The notes beneath the pieces were generated by a model that saw only the letters and a program-made list of their open reading frames with translations, did not search any database and was not told the DNA's origin. DNA of 8,250 bases, from assembly GCA_018971925.1 (NCBI GenBank), contig JAGWZT010000072.1:1-8250 (forward strand), in the 5' to 3' direction. Positions 5,952 through 8,250 of this stretch are shown in pieces. Position 1 is the stretch's first letter, and every line of letters begins with the position of its first letter. The position numbers and the translations under genes are program-made. The stretch comes from Lysobacteraceae bacterium (lineage in GTDB: Bacteria > Pseudomonadota > Gammaproteobacteria > Xanthomonadales > Rhodanobacteraceae).

Positions 5952-6580
5952 GCGGTTTCCCCGGCGCGCAATGCCTCGATGGCGGCAACGGCGCCGCGCA
6001 ACACCTCGTCCGCCGGCCGGGATGCATCGATCACGCAAAAACGCCGCGGTTCCGCTTGCACGCGTGCACGATACGTGGCACGCACGCGTTCGAAGAAATC
6101 GTCGCGCTCGGCTTCGATGCGGTCGGCGCCACCGCGTTGGCTTGCACGCGCACGGCCATCGGCGACCGGCAAGTCCAGCAGCAGGGTCAGGTCGGGTTTC
6201 AGACCCTCGGTCGCGAGGCGTTCCAGTTCGGCGATGTGCACCATGTCCACGCCGCGGCCACCGCCCTGATATGCGTAACTCGCATCGGTGAATCGATCGC
6301 AAAGCACCCAGCGTCCTGCCACCAGCGCGGGGCGCAATACATCACGCACCAGTTGCGCGCGCGCCGCGAACATCAGCAGCAATTCGGTTTCCGCGGCAAG
6401 GCCGCGCTGCGCGGGATCGAGCACCAGCGCGCGCACGGCTTCACCCACGGGCGTGCCGCCAGGTTCGCGCGTGTACACCACGTCCAGGCCGCTACGCGCG
6501 AAGTGCTCGCGCAAACCGGCAAGCAGCGTGCTCTTGCCCGCGCCTTCGCCGCCTTCAAGCGTAATCAGCCGGCCCTTCAC
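5948..6580 (-). CDS. tmk: Thymidylate kinase
   Basis: Phosphorylates dTMP to dTDP with ATP in the pathway to dTTP. The product has 210 residues, the normal size. The P-loop is GGEGAGKST (10-18), the Asp-Arg pair of the nucleotide-binding segment is in CDRFTDASYAYQG (94-106), and the LID region is about 145-156 (ending GADRIE). A catalytic Arg is placed in the LID and absent from the P-loop, which is the bacterial (E. coli-like) arrangement. REPGGTP (38-44) is the typical dTMP-side motif. The start is a GTG at 6580 that lies within CAGTGA and overlaps the mltG stop by four bases; purine-rich GGAAGAAGAA precedes it. The stop overlaps the holB ATG. These overlaps suggest coupled translation with both neighbours. 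Confidence 0.97.
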   Translation of the reverse strand: MKGRLITLEGGEGAGKSTLLAGLREHFARSGLDVVYTREPGGTPVGEAVRALVLDPAQRGLAAETELLLMFAARAQLVRDVLRPALVAGRWVLCDRFTDASYAYQGGGRGVDMVHIAELERLATEGLKPDLTLLLDLPVADGRARASQRGGADRIEAERDDFFERVRATYRARVQAEPRRFCVIDASRPADEVLRGAVAAIEALRAGETA

Positions 6581-7629
6581 TGATTCTTCTTCCCGAGGAT
6601 GTACTTCTTCACTGCGGTGTTTTGCTCGGCCAGCGTCGCCGAGAACACGTGGGTGCCGTCACCTTTCGCCACGAAATACAGCGCGTCTCCTTGCGCCGGG
6701 TGCAGTACCGCGTGGATCGCCGCGCGGCTGGGCAGCGCGATCGGGGTGGGCGGCAGGCCGTAGCGCGTGTACGTGTTGTAAGGCGTGTCGGTTTGCAGAT
6801 CCACCTTGTGGATCCTGCCGGCGTAGGTCGCGCCCATGCCGAAGATCACGCTGGGGTCGGTTTCGAGCTTCATGCCGATCTTGAGGCGGCGTTCGAACAC
6901 GCCCGCGATCTCCGGCCGCTCGGCCGGCACCGCCGTCTCCTTTTCGACCAGCGAAGCGAGGATCAATGCCTGGTACGGCTGCTGTGGCCAGATGGCCGTG
7001 TCACGCTGCGACCATTCCTGTGCGAGGAACACCCGCATCGCCTTGTGCGCGCGTGCCAGTACATCGAGGTCGGACATCCCGAGCACGTAATCGTAGGTGT
7101 CCGGCATGAACTCGCCTTCGGGCGATTGCCCGGCCGAACCCAGCTTCGCCATCACGTCGGCGTCGCTCAATCTGGCGATGTCGTGCGCGAGCTTCGGCGC
7201 CTTCTGCAACGCCTGCCGCACCTGCGCGAAAGTCCAGCCATCCACCAGCGTGACGCGGCGGTGCAGCACCCGGCCTGCCGCCATGTTCTCCAGCAACACG
7301 GTGGGTGTCATGCCCGGCGCCAGCGCGTACTCGCCCGCGTGCAGTTTGCTGGCGACGCCGAGCCGCCACGCCAGCGCGCGCCACAGCAACAGCGGCGCAT
7401 CGGACAATTGTTCCGCCCGCAGTTGCGCGACGATGCCCTTGAAACCCTCGCCCTTGGCGATCTCCAGAGTCTGACCCGCCGAACTGACGGCCAGCGGCGT
7501 GCGCGTGAAGTGCACGTAGCCGATGCCTCCCCACGCGACCGCCGCGGCGATCGCCAGCAGGATGACGAACAGCAGGACGCGTACGACGGCGTTGCCGTGC
7601 GCACGCTGCACCGTGCCGGTTCGACGCAT
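6577..7629 (-). CDS. mltG: Endolytic murein transglycosylase MltG (YceG family)
   Basis: Membrane-bound lytic transglycosylase that cuts nascent glycan strands and is thought to act as a terminase of peptidoglycan polymerisation. The 350-residue product has a basic N-terminus, one membrane helix at about 16-38 (VVRVLLFVILLAIAAAVAW) and then a periplasmic part. A LysM-like region lies at about 50-105. The YceG core includes EGEFMPDTYDY (171-181) and LASLVEKETA (224-233), in which Glu229 matches the catalytic Glu218 of E. coli MltG. ETDPSVIFGMG (256-266), TPYNTYTRYGLPPTPI (282-297) and GTHVFS (325-330) are further family motifs. Two starts are possible: ATG 7629, overlapping the pabC stop as TGATG, or GTG 7632, one codon earlier and seven bases after GGGAG. 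I list the ATG; the difference is one residue. The gene sits between pabC and tmk, its usual place in gammaproteobacteria. Confidence 0.97.
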   Translation of the reverse strand: MRRTGTVQRAHGNAVVRVLLFVILLAIAAAVAWGGIGYVHFTRTPLAVSSAGQTLEIAKGEGFKGIVAQLRAEQLSDAPLLLWRALAWRLGVASKLHAGEYALAPGMTPTVLLENMAAGRVLHRRVTLVDGWTFAQVRQALQKAPKLAHDIARLSDADVMAKLGSAGQSPEGEFMPDTYDYVLGMSDLDVLARAHKAMRVFLAQEWSQRDTAIWPQQPYQALILASLVEKETAVPAERPEIAGVFERRLKIGMKLETDPSVIFGMGATYAGRIHKVDLQTDTPYNTYTRYGLPPTPIALPSRAAIHAVLHPAQGDALYFVAKGDGTHVFSATLAEQNTAVKKYILGKKNQ

Positions 7630-8250
7630 CACCCTTCAGCTCCCGGAAACCCGAGCGCGCGCCAGCACGACTGTGCCGCGCGCGCGTGGGAGCCCACGCG
7701 CATGGCACGCTCACCCAGCGCGCGAACCGGCAGCACGCCGCGAACGCTCGAAGTCAGAAACATTTCATCGGCCCGCATCAGGTCTTCCTTCGTCACCGTC
7801 TTCACCCGCGCACCTGGCAGCTCGTCCAGCAGCGTGCCGCGCAGGACGCCTGCCACGCCGCACGCATCGACCGGCGGCGTCAGCAGTGCGTCGCCCATGC
7901 CGACGAACACGTTGGCCGCCGTCGCCGAAACCAGGTTGTCGCGTTGATCGAACAACAAACCTTCGACCACATCCGCATCCGACCATTCCGCCCGCGCGAG
8001 GACCTGTTCGAGCCGGTTGAGGTGCTTGATGCCTGCCAGTTTCGGCTGCGCCGCGAGACGCAACGCGCAACAGCGTACCCGGATTCCATCACGGTACCAA
8101 TCCGGCGGAAACGCGGGTGCCGGGAACGCCGTCACGACGCGCGTGCCTGCGGGGTGAGCCGGCGGCGCATAACCACGTTCACCGATGCCGCGCGTCAGGA
8201 TGATCTTCACCACGCAATCCGGCGAATGTCGCACCACGCGTGCCAACTCC
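7629..8250 (-). CDS. pabC: Aminodeoxychorismate lyase PabC, 5' end outside window
   Basis: Fold-type IV PLP enzyme that converts 4-amino-4-deoxychorismate to p-aminobenzoate and pyruvate, supplying folate synthesis. About 206 C-terminal residues are visible and the frame runs off base 8250, so the start is missing. The PLP lysine is in GIKHLNRLEQVLAR (Lys codon at 8025-8027). DEMFLTSSVRGVLPVRALG near the end and LLTPPVDACGVAGVLRG are typical of the family. Where E. coli PabC reads TECCAANLF, this protein reads VSATAANVF, so the Glu is replaced by Ser; related fold-type IV enzymes also vary here. The other fold-type IV enzymes, D-amino acid and branched-chain aminotransferases, are alternatives, but the position directly before mltG and tmk strongly favours PabC. 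The stop overlaps the mltG start. Confidence 0.92.
   Translation of the reverse strand, partial: ELARVVRHSPDCVVKIILTRGIGERGYAPPAHPAGTRVVTAFPAPAFPPDWYRDGIRVRCCALRLAAQPKLAGIKHLNRLEQVLARAEWSDADVVEGLLFDQRDNLVSATAANVFVGMGDALLTPPVDACGVAGVLRGTLLDELPGARVKTVTKEDLMRADEMFLTSSVRGVLPVRALGERAMRVGSHARAAQSCWRALGFPGAEG

Noticed and set aside
5952..6302. Longer holB reading to 6302
   Set aside because: It would overlap tmk on the same strand in another frame by about 350 bases; the ATG at 5951 gives the normal length and an ATGA junction.
5210..6583. 457-codon plus-strand open frame over holB and tmk
   Set aside because: Antisense to holB and tmk, Arg/Ala/Pro-rich and without domains, as expected by chance at this GC content.
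6622..7947. 441-codon plus-strand open frame over mltG and pabC
   Set aside because: Antisense to well-conserved genes and without motifs of its own.
1..8250. CRISPR arrays, insertion sequences, prophage genes, riboswitches
   Set aside because: No regular spaced repeats, transposase or integrase motifs, terminal inverted repeats or known aptamer patterns were seen.

Overview
The window is GC-rich chromosomal DNA of the kind found in Gammaproteobacteria of the Xanthomonadales/Lysobacterales. This rests on the gene order pabC-mltG-tmk-holB-pilZ, on a PilZ of the Xanthomonas type that lacks c-di-GMP motifs and ends in PTHTM, and on a long HisRS. I cannot name the genus; Rhodanobacteraceae or Xanthomonadaceae are plausible. 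All protein genes lie on the minus strand and the only plus-strand gene is a tRNA. There are no insertion sequences, CRISPR arrays or phage genes.

Right half, read right to left on the minus strand: the end of pabC (folate branch), mltG (peptidoglycan endolytic transglycosylase), tmk (dTMP kinase), holB (DNA polymerase III delta-prime), a PIG-L/LmbE-family deacetylase gene, and pilZ (type IV pilus assembly). The first four genes overlap by 1-4 bases at every junction and look translationally coupled. The deacetylase sits between holB and pilZ, which are usually neighbours. It is preceded by a 117-base non-coding gap and probably starts at a TTG codon.

Middle: a tRNA-Pro(CGG) gene on the plus strand, converging on pilZ and diverging from hisS. 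It has a plausible sigma70-type promoter with a GC-rich discriminator, and its leader can pair with the tRNA 5' end. A long hairpin lies between the tRNA and pilZ. The tRNA has one acceptor-stem mismatch (U6-U67).

Left half, minus strand: hisS (histidyl-tRNA synthetase) and, overlapping it by four bases (ATGA), a histidine/aromatic amino acid ammonia-lyase gene cut by the window edge. HisRS has archaeal/eukaryotic-like motif 2 wording and a block of about 300 bases of clearly lower GC over its insertion domain. The lyase keeps the full MIO catalytic set but carries roughly 50 extra residues just before the QDAYCLR active-site segment.

Most of the window is conserved housekeeping sequence and I see no clear new multi-gene system. 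The points most worth a second look are the hisS-lyase coupling and the lyase insertion, the PIG-L gene placed between holB and pilZ, the compositional mosaic in hisS, and the small oddities of the tRNA-Pro locus.
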